Of a stretch of DNA of 6,974 bases, positions 1-6,511 are shown in pieces (within the stretch, counting starts at the first letter, position 1; every line of letters begins with the position of its first letter). The stretch is from Paludibacteraceae bacterium (GTDB taxonomy: Bacteria > Bacteroidota > Bacteroidia > Bacteroidales > Paludibacteraceae), in the NCBI GenBank assembly GCA_017646225.1, contig JAGCMZ010000248.1, positions 1 through 6,974 on the forward strand, written 5' to 3'. A program made the translations under genes and the position numbers. The notes under the pieces are model-generated. The model was not told where the DNA came from and ran no database searches. It saw only the letters and a program-made list of their open reading frames with translations.

Positions 1-128
1 ATTCTTCCCATAGGGATGTTTATATGGATATGTTCCACTTAGTAGATGGAGATCATTGCTATCATTTACCATACGAATCGTTGCTAAATATTGTTTCTAA
101 AATAGATAAGGATGCTATAGCCTGGTAA
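1..128 (+). CDS. C-terminal end of an unrecognised protein (5' end outside window)
   Basis: The frame read from base 3 is open for 41 codons and ends at TAA (126-128). It is the only one of the six frames that stays open across the whole stretch. The other two plus frames hit TAG within the first 45 bases, and all three minus frames are closed. The visible peptide is soluble-looking and rich in Asp and His (for example MDMFHLVDGDHCYHLPYESL) and ends in DAIAW. I see no membrane segment and no motif that lets me name a family. Two internal ATG codons (24 and 30) would give only a very short protein, so this is most likely the tail of a longer gene that starts upstream. The T9G8 tract begins 14 bases after the stop. 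No function is assigned. Confidence 0.55.
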   Translation, partial: SSHRDVYMDMFHLVDGDHCYHLPYESLLNIVSKIDKDAIAW

Positions 129-141
129 TGGTGGTTATGGA

Positions 142-158
142 TTTTTTTTTGGGGGGGG
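142..158. repeat. T9-G8 homopolymer junction
   Basis: Nine T (142-150) are followed directly by eight G (151-158). It starts 14 bases after the upstream stop codon and ends just before the first hairpin of the palindrome chain, so it looks like a boundary. G runs of this length are prone to slippage in replication and in sequencing, so the exact length is uncertain. Confidence 0.85.
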
Positions 159-231
159 CATGCGCTCGTGAATTTTGCGAGTAAGCGAGCGCAGAACAAA
201 TTTATTTGTTATGCCGAGCGGGAGCAAAATC

Positions 232-250
232 ATTAGGACGCAGTCCTAAT
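232..250. repeat. Perfect 8-base inverted repeat with GCA loop
   Basis: ATTAGGAC and GTCCTAAT are exact reverse complements separated by GCA. No T run follows, so it is not a standard intrinsic terminator. It is preceded by AGCAAAATCA (223-232), which recurs at 332-341 in front of another perfect inverted repeat (335-349). This suggests a shared word beside two different hairpins. Confidence 0.8.
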
Positions 251-266
251 AAGATAGGCGGCACCT
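251..266. repeat. Partial copy (right half) of the GATAGGCGGCACCT repeat
   Basis: The 16 bases AAGATAGGCGGCACCT recur exactly at 309-324 and with one change (GCGG to GCGA) at 424-439. Here the left, complementary half of the unit is missing, and a different hairpin (232-250) sits in its place. Confidence 0.8.
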
Positions 267-280
267 AAACTGCGTTTGCA

Positions 281-330
281 CTATCTTTACTCGGGACAAG
301 CCCTCGTGAAGATAGGCGGCACCTCGGCAA
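281..330. repeat. Repeat unit copy 1, an imperfect palindrome
   Basis: The left arm CTATCTTTACTCGGG (281-295) pairs with CCCTCGTGAAGATAG (301-315) in 13 of 15 positions, counting one G-T pair, around the loop ACAAG. It continues into GCGGCACCTCGGCAA (316-330). The second copy is at 400-445: the first 12 bases (282-293) are identical, the last 23 bases (308-330) match at 21 positions, and the loop side differs in length by 3 bases. Confidence 0.8.
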
Positions 331-361
331 AAGCAAAATCAAAGATTTTAGTATATAGCGT

Positions 362-399
362 ATTCTCTGCATCTGCAAGCAAGCTTGCATGCTGAGTAT
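362..399. repeat. Long imperfect hairpin
   Basis: Bases 362-379 pair with 384-399 at 14 positions with two T-T mismatches and a two-base bulge (373-374), around a four-base loop (380-383). The core GCAAGCTTGC (379-388) is itself a perfect palindrome. There is no T run after it, so it is not an obvious terminator. Confidence 0.7.
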
Positions 400-445
400 T
401 ATCTTTACTCGCATTCGCTCATGAAGATAGGCGACACCTCGCCAA
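400..445. repeat. Repeat unit copy 2, an imperfect palindrome
   Basis: This is the second copy of the unit at 282-330. The outer stem is kept (400-407 with 422-429, including one G-T pair), while the loop region has diverged and is 3 bases shorter. Just downstream, GGCGA (430-434) pairs with TCGCC (439-443). The matching positions in copy 1 form a weaker stem with one G-G mismatch and one G-T pair. Confidence 0.75.
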
Positions 446-449
446 TGAC

Positions 450-466
450 AGCAAACTGCGTTTGCT
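450..466. repeat. Perfect 7-base inverted repeat with TGC loop
   Basis: AGCAAAC and GTTTGCT are exact reverse complements around TGC. The 13 bases AAACTGCGTTTGC (453-465) recur exactly at 267-279, where only four of the seven pairs are kept. Confidence 0.8.
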
Positions 467-471
467 ACTAC

Positions 472-547
472 GGCTATATTTTATGTACTAATTACATGCA
501 AGCATGCATTAACACATAAAATAAGCCTAAAAAAACATTGTTTTTTT
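472..547 (+). terminator. Possible terminator-like double hairpin
   Basis: GGCTATATTTTATGT (472-486) pairs with ACATAAAATAAGCC (514-527) with one bulged A. The intervening 27 bases contain a further small CATG-based palindrome. Directly after it, AAAAAAAC (529-536) pairs with GTTTTTTT (540-547). A GC-clamped stem followed by a T run could end transcription of the upstream gene before typA. However, the T run is itself an arm of the second stem and is separated from the first, so this is not a textbook intrinsic terminator. The last bases also form part of the typA -33 box. Confidence 0.35.
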
Positions 548-576
548 GTCATTGCGCTCGGTTTGCACTATCTTTG
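545..576 (+). promoter_or_regulatory. Bacteroidetes-type promoter of typA
   Basis: TTTG at 545-548 and TATCTTTG at 569-576 fit the -33 (TTTG) and -7 (TAnnTTTG) consensus of the Bacteroidetes primary sigma factor, with a 20-base spacer. Transcription would begin at about 581-585, leaving a leader of only about 11-15 bases before the ATG at 596. The leader is A/T-rich and lacks a Shine-Dalgarno motif, as is usual in this phylum. The -7 box lies within GTTTGCACTATCTTT (561-575), an exact repeat of 274-288. Confidence 0.75.
561..575. repeat. 15-base word shared with 274-288
   Basis: GTTTGCACTATCTTT occurs here and at 274-288. Here it is followed by G, which completes a good -7 box. At 274-288 it is followed by A, which spoils the box, and there is no TTTG about 20 bases upstream, so only this copy looks like an active promoter. 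Confidence 0.8.
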
Positions 577-595
577 TACCCTCAAATTTTATTGT

Positions 596-2392
596 ATGCA
601 AAATATTAGAAACATAGCGATTATCGCACACGTTGACCACGGTAAAACCACCCTTGTTGATAAAATGTTAGTAGCTGGCGCCTTGTACAAAGACCACGAA
701 AAGGCTGGCGAATTGGTATTGGACAACAACGATTTGGAACGTGAACGCGGTATAACCATCGTGTCTAAAAATGTTTCTATAACTTACAAAGACACCAAAA
801 TTAACATCATCGACACCCCTGGGCACTCGGACTTTGGTGGAGAGGTAGAACGTGTATTGAACATGGCCGATGGCGTTTTATTGTTGGTGGATGCTTTTGA
901 AGGTCCCATGCCTCAAACCCGTTTTGTACTACAAAAAGCCATCGAGATTGGTTTGAAACCTATCGTAGTAATCAACAAGGTGGACAAACCCAACTGCCGT
1001 CCCGACGAAGTACACGAAGCGGTTTTCGATTTGATGTTCAGCTTGGATGCTACCGAAGACCAATTGGATTTTCCTGTGGTGTATGGTTCGGCTAAACAAA
1101 ACTGGATGTCGACCGACTGGAAAAACCAAACCGACAACATTTATCCCCTATTGGATGCTATTATTGAGCACATTCCTGCTCCTAAAACCATCGAAGGCCC
1201 ATTGCAAATGCTTATTACCTCGTTGGATTACTCATCGTACGTAGGTCGTATCGCCATTGGACGTGTACACAGAGGTACCATTATAGAAAATACCGATATT
1301 GCCTTGGTACGCCGCGATGGCAGCATCAACAAATGCCGCATCAAAGAACTAAACGTATTTAGCGGATTTGGCAAAACCAAAGTAAGCGAAGTATCTTCGG
1401 GCGAATTGTGCGCCGTAATTGGTTTGGATAAATTTGATATTGGCGATTGCATTTGCGATTTGAATACGCCCGATGCATTGCCTCCTATTGCCATTGACGA
1501 GCCTACTATGAGCATGGTGTTTACCATCAACAACTCACCTTTCTTTGGCAAAGACGGTAAATTTGTTACCTCGCGCCACATTCATGAACGTTTGGTGCGC
1601 GAATTGGACAAAAACTTGGCCTTGCGCGTTGAAAAAGAAGAATCGAGCGATATATGGCACGTATTTGGACGTGGTGTATTGCACTTGTCGGTGCTTATTG
1701 AAACCATGCGTCGCGAAGGTTACGAGTTGCAAGTAGGTCAACCTCAAGTTATCTACAAGGAAATAGACGGCGTAAAATGCGAGCCCATCGAGGAACTAAC
1801 CGTAAACGTACCCGAAGAAAACTCGGGAAAAGTAATTGAATTGGTTACCTCGCGCAAAGGTGAAATTGTGAACATGGAAAGCAAAAACGATCGCATTCAC
1901 TTGCTATTCCACATCCCATCGCGTGGTATTATTGGTTTGCGTACCAACTTGCTAACCGCTACCGCAGGCGAGGCGGTTATTGCCCACCGTTTTATTGAGT
2001 ACGCTCCTTATAAAGGCGATATTGCCCGTCGTGTAAACGGTTCGATGATTGCCATGGAAAGTGGTACCGCTTTTGCCTATGCTATTGACAAACTACAAGA
2101 CCGTGGTAAATTCTTTGTATTTCCACAAGACGAAGTGTATGCTGGACAAGTAGTAGGCGAACACTGCAAAGAGGGCGACTTGGTGATTAACGTAACCAAA
2201 TCGAAGAAATTGACCAACATGCGTGCATCGGGTTCGGACGAAAAAACCAAAATTGTTCCTCCTATTGTATTTAGTTTGGAAGAGGCTTTGGAATACATCA
2301 AAGAGGATGAATACGTAGAAATTACACCCAACGCCATGCGTCTGAGAAAAATTATTTTGGACGAACTAGAACGTAAACGTGCTAACAAATAA
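596..2392 (+). CDS. typA: Translational GTPase TypA/BipA
   Basis: TypA (BipA) is an EF-G-like GTPase that binds ribosomes and is needed for ribosome assembly and growth under stress or cold in several bacteria. With the ATG at 596 the protein is 598 residues, the usual family length, and begins [19 protein letters not shown]. The G motifs are intact: G1 AHVDHGKTT (11-19), G2 RGITI (51-55), G3 DTPGHSDF (73-80), G4 NKVD (127-130), G5 GSAK (164-167). After domain 2 and the EF-G III/V-like domains, the BipA-specific C-terminal part carries SRGIIGLR (442-449) and [13 protein letters not shown] (537-549), which separate it from EF-G and LepA. A TTG in frame at 563 would add 11 residues but lies upstream of the -7 box core, so ATG 596 is preferred. 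It is probably the first gene of an operon with folK and the kinase. Confidence 0.97.
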   Translation: MQNIRNIAIIAHVDHGKTTLVDKMLVAGALYKDHEKAGELVLDNNDLERERGITIVSKNVSITYKDTKINIIDTPGHSDFGGEVERVLNMADGVLLLVDAFEGPMPQTRFVLQKAIEIGLKPIVVINKVDKPNCRPDEVHEAVFDLMFSLDATEDQLDFPVVYGSAKQNWMSTDWKNQTDNIYPLLDAIIEHIPAPKTIEGPLQMLITSLDYSSYVGRIAIGRVHRGTIIENTDIALVRRDGSINKCRIKELNVFSGFGKTKVSEVSSGELCAVIGLDKFDIGDCICDLNTPDALPPIAIDEPTMSMVFTINNSPFFGKDGKFVTSRHIHERLVRELDKNLALRVEKEESSDIWHVFGRGVLHLSVLIETMRREGYELQVGQPQVIYKEIDGVKCEPIEELTVNVPEENSGKVIELVTSRKGEIVNMESKNDRIHLLFHIPSRGIIGLRTNLLTATAGEAVIAHRFIEYAPYKGDIARRVNGSMIAMESGTAFAYAIDKLQDRGKFFVFPQDEVYAGQVVGEHCKEGDLVINVTKSKKLTNMRASGSDEKTKIVPPIVFSLEEALEYIKEDEYVEITPNAMRLRKIILDELERKRANK

Positions 2393-2852
2393 GGTATATC
2401 TTGGATTAGGGAGCAACCTAGGCAACCGCGAGGAGCTGATGCAACAAGCATTTGCGGGCATAGAACAACGCATTGGCAAAATTACCCAGCGTTCTTCTAT
2501 GCATACCACCGTTGCTGATGGTTTCACCTCCGACAACCTATTTTTAAACTGTGTAATCTGCGTCGAAACCTTACTAAATGCATCCGAGGTGCTAGTCCAT
2601 ACTCAACAGTTGGAAAGGGAACTGGGACGTACACAAAAAAGTGTCAACCTTGTTTACTCGGACAGATGCATGGATATTGATATTTTGTACTTTAATATGG
2701 AGCAAATAAACCAAGTAGATTTGGTTGTTCCGCACCCACGTATGCACCAACGTGCGTTTGTTTTAGCTCCTTTGTGCGAAATTGCACCTAAATTAAAACA
2801 TCCTATTCTGGGACAAAATACGCAACAATTACTCAACCAACTACCCCACTAG
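2379..2852 (+). CDS. folK: 2-amino-4-hydroxy-6-hydroxymethyldihydropteridine pyrophosphokinase (HPPK)
   Basis: HPPK moves pyrophosphate from ATP to 6-hydroxymethyl-7,8-dihydropterin in the cytoplasmic folate pathway, just before dihydropteroate synthase. The protein is 157 residues, close to the E. coli enzyme (about 159), and appears to be stand-alone rather than fused. Visible motifs are VYLGLGSNLGNR (6-17), FLNCV (55-59), the signature SDRCMDIDILYF (94-105) with Arg96 and the metal-binding Asp99 and Asp101, and PHPRMHQRAFVLAPL (118-132). The start is GTG at 2379. No ATG lies between there and the conserved GLGSN motif, so the gene must begin inside typA, overlapping it by 14 bases in another frame. 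This implies translational coupling. The usual G-P-R of the signature is replaced by S-D-R-C-M, a mild variant. Confidence 0.95.
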   Translation: MLTNKVYLGLGSNLGNREELMQQAFAGIEQRIGKITQRSSMHTTVADGFTSDNLFLNCVICVETLLNASEVLVHTQQLERELGRTQKSVNLVYSDRCMDIDILYFNMEQINQVDLVVPHPRMHQRAFVLAPLCEIAPKLKHPILGQNTQQLLNQLPH

Positions 2853-2853
2853 T

Positions 2854-4551
2854 ATGACCATCAATCAACGCATATCCACCTATTTTGTCTCTATATTTGT
2901 GCTATTTGCACTGATTATTATTTTGTTTACGGTACGCTACGAAAAAAACATAGCATCCGACAAACTAGTAGCACAAATGGAGTTGTATGCTACAATGCTA
3001 GAGCAGGGTATTTTGCCAGATCAACTGCCAGATACCAGTTTGCGCATTAGCCAAATTGACCTAACAGGCAAGGTGCTATTTGACAATCGATTGAGCATTG
3101 ACAGCACAGATAACCACCTGACAAGAAAGGAAATACGCGAAGCACAACACTACGGTTACGGCACGGCGCTACGCTATTCTTCGTACAACAATCAATTGTA
3201 TTTTTACTACGCAAAAAAAGAGAAGAAATCTTTCTTACGCATCGCCAAACCATTTGAAAATCGTTCAGAGGCACTACCCATCAGTTATATGCCTATTTTT
3301 ATCACCTTGCTCCTTTTTGGCATTGCTAGTATTGGGTATTACAGCACATCGTTGCGTTTCAAATCGACCATCAAAACATTGAAACAGCTCATTGAACGAG
3401 TGGACTCGGGCGATAAATACAACTTTCCAGATAATGAGTTTAGCGAAATTAGCGAATACATTATTAGAAGTTATCAAAAGCTAGAACGCACCCAAAAGGC
3501 GCTGGATATGGAGCGCGAAAAACTGTGGGCACACCTTCGACTCTCTAAACGTGGTTTGTGTATTTTCTCGCCTCAACGCAAGGAGATTTTATCGAACGAA
3601 TTGTTTATTCAATACGCCAATTTTATTTCGGACAGACCCATTCAATACTCCGAAAAAATATTTGATATTCCCGAACTGTTTGACATTGTTGAATTCTTTG
3701 ACGATAAACAACGCGATTACAAAAATGTACTTGAAACCAAGACCATGGAAGTTCACAAAAACGACCGCATATTGGTAGTACATGGCATTGTTTTCCCCGA
3801 TAAGAGTTGTGAAATTACCATCGATGACATTACAGAAAGAGAAGAGCAAGCCCTACTAAAACGTCAGCTAACCCAAAATATATCGCACGAGTTAAAAACA
3901 CCGGTTAGTAGTATTCAAGGCTTTATGGAAACCATTATCAATAACCCAGGAATGGATCCAGACAAGCGCGAATTCTTTATAGAACGTTGCCACGCACAAG
4001 CCATCCGTCTAAGCTATCTGCTCCAAGATATATCGATGCTGAACAAGTTAGACGAAGGTTCGGGCATCTTTGATCGTGATGACATCAACCTGAACGATGT
4101 TATTCAGAACGTACTGAAAGACGTATCGTTGGAGTTGGAAGAGAAGAACATTACCACCGAAGTAAACCTGCCTTGCAATGCTACCATCAAGGGAAACATG
4201 TCGCTACTGTATTCTATTTTCCGCAATTTGGTAGACAACACCTTGCACTACGCAGGCAGCGATATCAGCATACAAATTAATTGTTTCCGAGTAGACAACG
4301 AATTCCTGCACTTCTCTTACGCCGACACGGGCATTGGGGTGGATTCCAAACACTTGAATCACCTATTTGAACGATTCTACCGTGTAGACAAAGGAAGATC
4401 TAGGAAACTAGGGGGTACGGGATTAGGTTTGGCCATTGTAAAAAATGCCATCTTATTCCATCAAGGTCGTATTTCTGCCAAGCAGCACCCTGGTGGCGGT
4501 TTGGAGTTTGTGTTCTCGCTTCGCAAAGAACCACTTCCGGTTATCGACTAA
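2854..4551 (+). CDS. Membrane sensor histidine kinase (PhoR/ResE-like), no adjacent response regulator
   Basis: This 565-residue two-component kinase should autophosphorylate on His and pass the phosphate to a response regulator. It has membrane segment 1 at about 10-26, an extracytoplasmic sensor region at about 28-143 with a PAS/Cache-like stretch (ISQIDLTGKVLFDN, 65-78), membrane segment 2 at about 145-164, a HAMP-like linker at about 166-213, a PAS-like region at about 225-330, the HisKA domain with SHELKTP (phospho-acceptor His345), and a HATPase domain with N-box RNLVDNTLHYA (457-467), G1 DTGIGV (491-496), F-box LFERFYRVDKG (504-514) and G2 GGTGLGLAIVK (520-530). All catalytic motifs are intact. 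It starts one base after the folK stop, so it is probably cotranscribed with folK. The partner regulator and signal cannot be told from this window. Its stop overlaps the dnaG stop region by 4 bases. Confidence 0.93.
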   Translation: MTINQRISTYFVSIFVLFALIIILFTVRYEKNIASDKLVAQMELYATMLEQGILPDQLPDTSLRISQIDLTGKVLFDNRLSIDSTDNHLTRKEIREAQHYGYGTALRYSSYNNQLYFYYAKKEKKSFLRIAKPFENRSEALPISYMPIFITLLLFGIASIGYYSTSLRFKSTIKTLKQLIERVDSGDKYNFPDNEFSEISEYIIRSYQKLERTQKALDMEREKLWAHLRLSKRGLCIFSPQRKEILSNELFIQYANFISDRPIQYSEKIFDIPELFDIVEFFDDKQRDYKNVLETKTMEVHKNDRILVVHGIVFPDKSCEITIDDITEREEQALLKRQLTQNISHELKTPVSSIQGFMETIINNPGMDPDKREFFIERCHAQAIRLSYLLQDISMLNKLDEGSGIFDRDDINLNDVIQNVLKDVSLELEEKNITTEVNLPCNATIKGNMSLLYSIFRNLVDNTLHYAGSDISIQINCFRVDNEFLHFSYADTGIGVDSKHLNHLFERFYRVDKGRSRKLGGTGLGLAIVKNAILFHQGRISAKQHPGGGLEFVFSLRKEPLPVID

Positions 4552-6506
4552 AAACGTTGGATTTTACTTTCGCGTAGGTTGTCTACAATCTCTTGTTGCG
4601 TACGAACAAGAGCCACTTGTTGTTGGATAAGCTGAGCCAATTGAGCGCCATCTTGTTGTACCTGCGCCTGTTTTATCGCTTCTGAAACTTCTTTTAAGCG
4701 ACCTTTTACGGTACGTAATTTGAATTCCAGGATTACCTGAGGCATTTCTTGCGATAGTTGAGAAGTAAGTTTATTGGGGTCTTCGTCTTTGCTGTTTCTG
4801 CAATGCTCGTACTTATCTTCTACCAACGAGAATACGTAGTTTTGAATGGACAAATTGGTATGATTCAAGAAGTAGGTGCGCAAGTCGGTTTGTTCTACTT
4901 GCAATGCTTCTTGCAAAAGTTGTACGTGCAAAGGAAACTGCAAGGGCATCTCATCTTCGGCCAGCATCAAATCTACATAGGTAGCGAGTGGGATTTGAAT
5001 ATGCTCGTTACTTTCCGCATCGTAAAACGAAAGGTTGCATTTTCCGTAATTCACCAAATAGCGCATGATTACCTGTTCTTGGTTGTAGGTATAAGGCAAT
5101 TCGGCGCCTGCTTTTTGGGCGATTTCGGGTTCGATAGGCACAATAACCGATGCCGTTGCATTGGCAATGGGTGCCGGTTCTTGTACGGGCTTTTGCACTT
5201 GCTTTTGCTGACGCAACTTTTGAACCGCCTCGCCCAGTAACGACTCACGTACCGAGAAACGAATGGCACACTCTTGAATGTACAAGGAGCGGGTAATCGC
5301 ATCGGGGATAACCGCAATAGACTGAACAATATCGTTAATTAGTTGCGATTTCTTAATAGGATCATTCCCTGCATCTTCCAATAGCAAACCCGACTTGAAC
5401 TGAATAAAGTCTACTTGATGCTCTTTTATGTATTCAATCAGTTCGTTGGCATTGTGTTTTTTAGCAAACGAGTCGGGGTCGTCGCCATCGGGCAACAAAA
5501 CGACCTTTACGTTCATGCCTTCTTCTAACAACAAATCGATACCCCTGATAGAGGCTTTGATTCCTGCCGCATCGCCATCGTATAGCACTGTAATGTTGCT
5601 GGTAAAGCGGTGAATCATGCGGATTTGCCCTTGGGTAAGTGATGTTCCCGACGATGCTACCACGTTTTGAATGCCCGCCTCGTGCATCGACAAAACATCG
5701 GTATAACCCTCTACCAAATAGACAGCATCGTTTTGCACCATGCTCTCTTTGGCAAAATAAATACCGTATAGTTCGTTGCTTTTGTGATAGATTTCAGACT
5801 CGGGCGAGTTGACGTACTTGGCCGATTTTTCGGTTTGTACCAACACCCTGCCACCAAACGCAACAATCCTACCCGACAGGGAATGTACCGGAAACATAAC
5901 ACGACCTCTGAAACGGTCTACCATACCACCCCTATCGCTGCGGGTAGCCAAACCAACATCGTTCAGCACCGTAGCCGAGAATCCACTTTTAATGGCTTCA
6001 TCGGAAAAGGCATGGTACTGATTTTGGCTATATCCCAATTGGAATTTTTGAAGAATGGCATCGGAGAAACCACGCTCACGAAAATAGGCAAGGCCTACTG
6101 ATTGACCCTCTTCGGTTCTCCACAACTGATCGACAAAGTAACGTCCTGCAAATTCGTTGAGTGCCATCATGCTTTCGCGTTTGGTACGCGCTTGCATTTC
6201 TTCGGCTGTCAACTCTTTTTCTACTATCTCGATGTTGTATTTTTTAGCCAAATAGCGCAATGCATCTGGGTAACTTAGATGCTCGTGCTGCATAATGAAG
6301 TTTACAGGCGTTCCACCCTTGCCACAACCAAAACACTTGCAGATGTTTTTAGAAGGTGAAACGGTAAACGAAGGAGTTTTTTCGTTATGAAAGGGGCATA
6401 AACCAATCAGGTTTACCCCACGACGACGCAAGGTAACAAAATCGCCTACGACTTCTTCTATCTTAGCCGCATCCAGGATTCGCTGTTTGGTTGCCTCGTC
6501 TATCAT
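4548..6506 (-). CDS. dnaG: DNA primase DnaG
   Basis: DnaG makes the RNA primers for replication and works with the replicative helicase DnaB. The 652-residue protein has the expected layout. The N-terminal zinc-binding domain uses C37-x2-H40 and C58-x2-C61 (CPFHNEKTPSFTVSP, then CKCFGCGKGG). The RNA polymerase domain has the basic motif DRFRGRVMFPV (197-207) and NSPESEIYHKSNELYG (233-248). The Toprim catalytic part has VEGYTDV with Glu266, SSGTSLT (285-291), LYDGDAAG with Asp310 and Asp312, and DGDDPDSF (340-347). A Gln/Pro-rich linker (about 433-460) leads to a C-terminal helicase-interaction region (about 470-652) that ends in Gln-rich helices. The start MIDEATKQRILDAA is typical of the family. 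It lies 5 bases after fmt on the same strand, so the two are probably cotranscribed. Confidence 0.97.
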   Translation of the reverse strand: MIDEATKQRILDAAKIEEVVGDFVTLRRRGVNLIGLCPFHNEKTPSFTVSPSKNICKCFGCGKGGTPVNFIMQHEHLSYPDALRYLAKKYNIEIVEKELTAEEMQARTKRESMMALNEFAGRYFVDQLWRTEEGQSVGLAYFRERGFSDAILQKFQLGYSQNQYHAFSDEAIKSGFSATVLNDVGLATRSDRGGMVDRFRGRVMFPVHSLSGRIVAFGGRVLVQTEKSAKYVNSPESEIYHKSNELYGIYFAKESMVQNDAVYLVEGYTDVLSMHEAGIQNVVASSGTSLTQGQIRMIHRFTSNITVLYDGDAAGIKASIRGIDLLLEEGMNVKVVLLPDGDDPDSFAKKHNANELIEYIKEHQVDFIQFKSGLLLEDAGNDPIKKSQLINDIVQSIAVIPDAITRSLYIQECAIRFSVRESLLGEAVQKLRQQKQVQKPVQEPAPIANATASVIVPIEPEIAQKAGAELPYTYNQEQVIMRYLVNYGKCNLSFYDAESNEHIQIPLATYVDLMLAEDEMPLQFPLHVQLLQEALQVEQTDLRTYFLNHTNLSIQNYVFSLVEDKYEHCRNSKDEDPNKLTSQLSQEMPQVILEFKLRTVKGRLKEVSEAIKQAQVQQDGAQLAQLIQQQVALVRTQQEIVDNLRESKIQRF

Positions 6507-6511
6507 GAGTT

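Larger units (their letters stand above)
161..547. repeat. Array of about eleven short hairpins (palindrome mosaic)
   Basis: Inverted repeats read by eye, as left arm/right arm: 161-168/186-193 (8 of 8 pairs); 195-201/204-210 (7 of 7); 232-239/243-250 (8 of 8, loop GCA); 267-270/274-277 (4 of 4, loop TGC); 281-295/301-315 (13 of 15 including one G-T); 335-340/344-349 (6 of 6, loop AAA); 362-379/384-399 (14 pairs, two mismatches, 2-base bulge); 401-412/417-428 (9 of 12 including one G-T); 450-456/460-466 (7 of 7, loop TGC); 472-486/514-527 (14 pairs, one bulge); 529-536/540-547 (8 of 8, loop ATT). A further 5-pair hairpin lies at 430-434/439-443. Several loops are only 3-4 bases. The sequences differ but the architecture recurs, which suggests accretion of palindromic units rather than one duplicated element. 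Confidence 0.75.
129..568. other. 440-base non-coding stretch built of inverted and direct repeats, ending in the typA promoter
   Basis: No convincing reading frame exists here on either strand. From left to right it holds a T9G8 homopolymer (142-158), then a chain of short inverted repeats from 161 to 547 that leaves little unpaired sequence, with several words repeated directly, and finally the -33 and -7 promoter boxes of typA. Composition is uneven: GC-rich words such as GCGCTCG, GGCGGCACC and CTCGGC sit between A/T-rich hairpins. I do not recognise a riboswitch, tRNA, rRNA or CRISPR array in it. Whether it is transcribed cannot be told from sequence. It could be a mosaic of small mobile palindromes, a structured RNA, or a terminator region for the upstream gene. 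Confidence 0.75.

Noticed and set aside
161..193. Intrinsic terminator of the upstream gene
   Set aside because: The stem TGCGCTCG/CGAGCGCA is perfect, but the loop is 17 bases and no T run follows. The T run (142-150) lies before it.
282..289. Second promoter at TATCTTTA
   Set aside because: The last base departs from TAnnTTTG, no TTTG lies about 20 bases upstream, and no plus-strand gene begins nearby.
212..329. tRNA or known riboswitch
   Set aside because: Despite a cloverleaf-like outline, there is no anticodon arm with a proper loop, no T-loop GTTCGA-type motif and no CCA end. I recognise no riboswitch core.
251..466. CRISPR-like array
   Set aside because: The repeats are few, unequal in length, internally palindromic and irregularly spaced. 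There are no uniform spacers and no cas genes.
1228..1581. 117-codon minus-strand frame inside typA
   Set aside because: It is antisense to a fully conserved GTPase gene and carries no recognisable domain or promoter. It is a shadow of typA codon usage.
4758..5240. 160-codon plus-strand reading frame with a hydrophobic beginning
   Set aside because: It lies wholly opposite the C-terminal half of dnaG, begins at a non-ATG codon, shows no motif, and dnaG is certain. It is a shadow frame.
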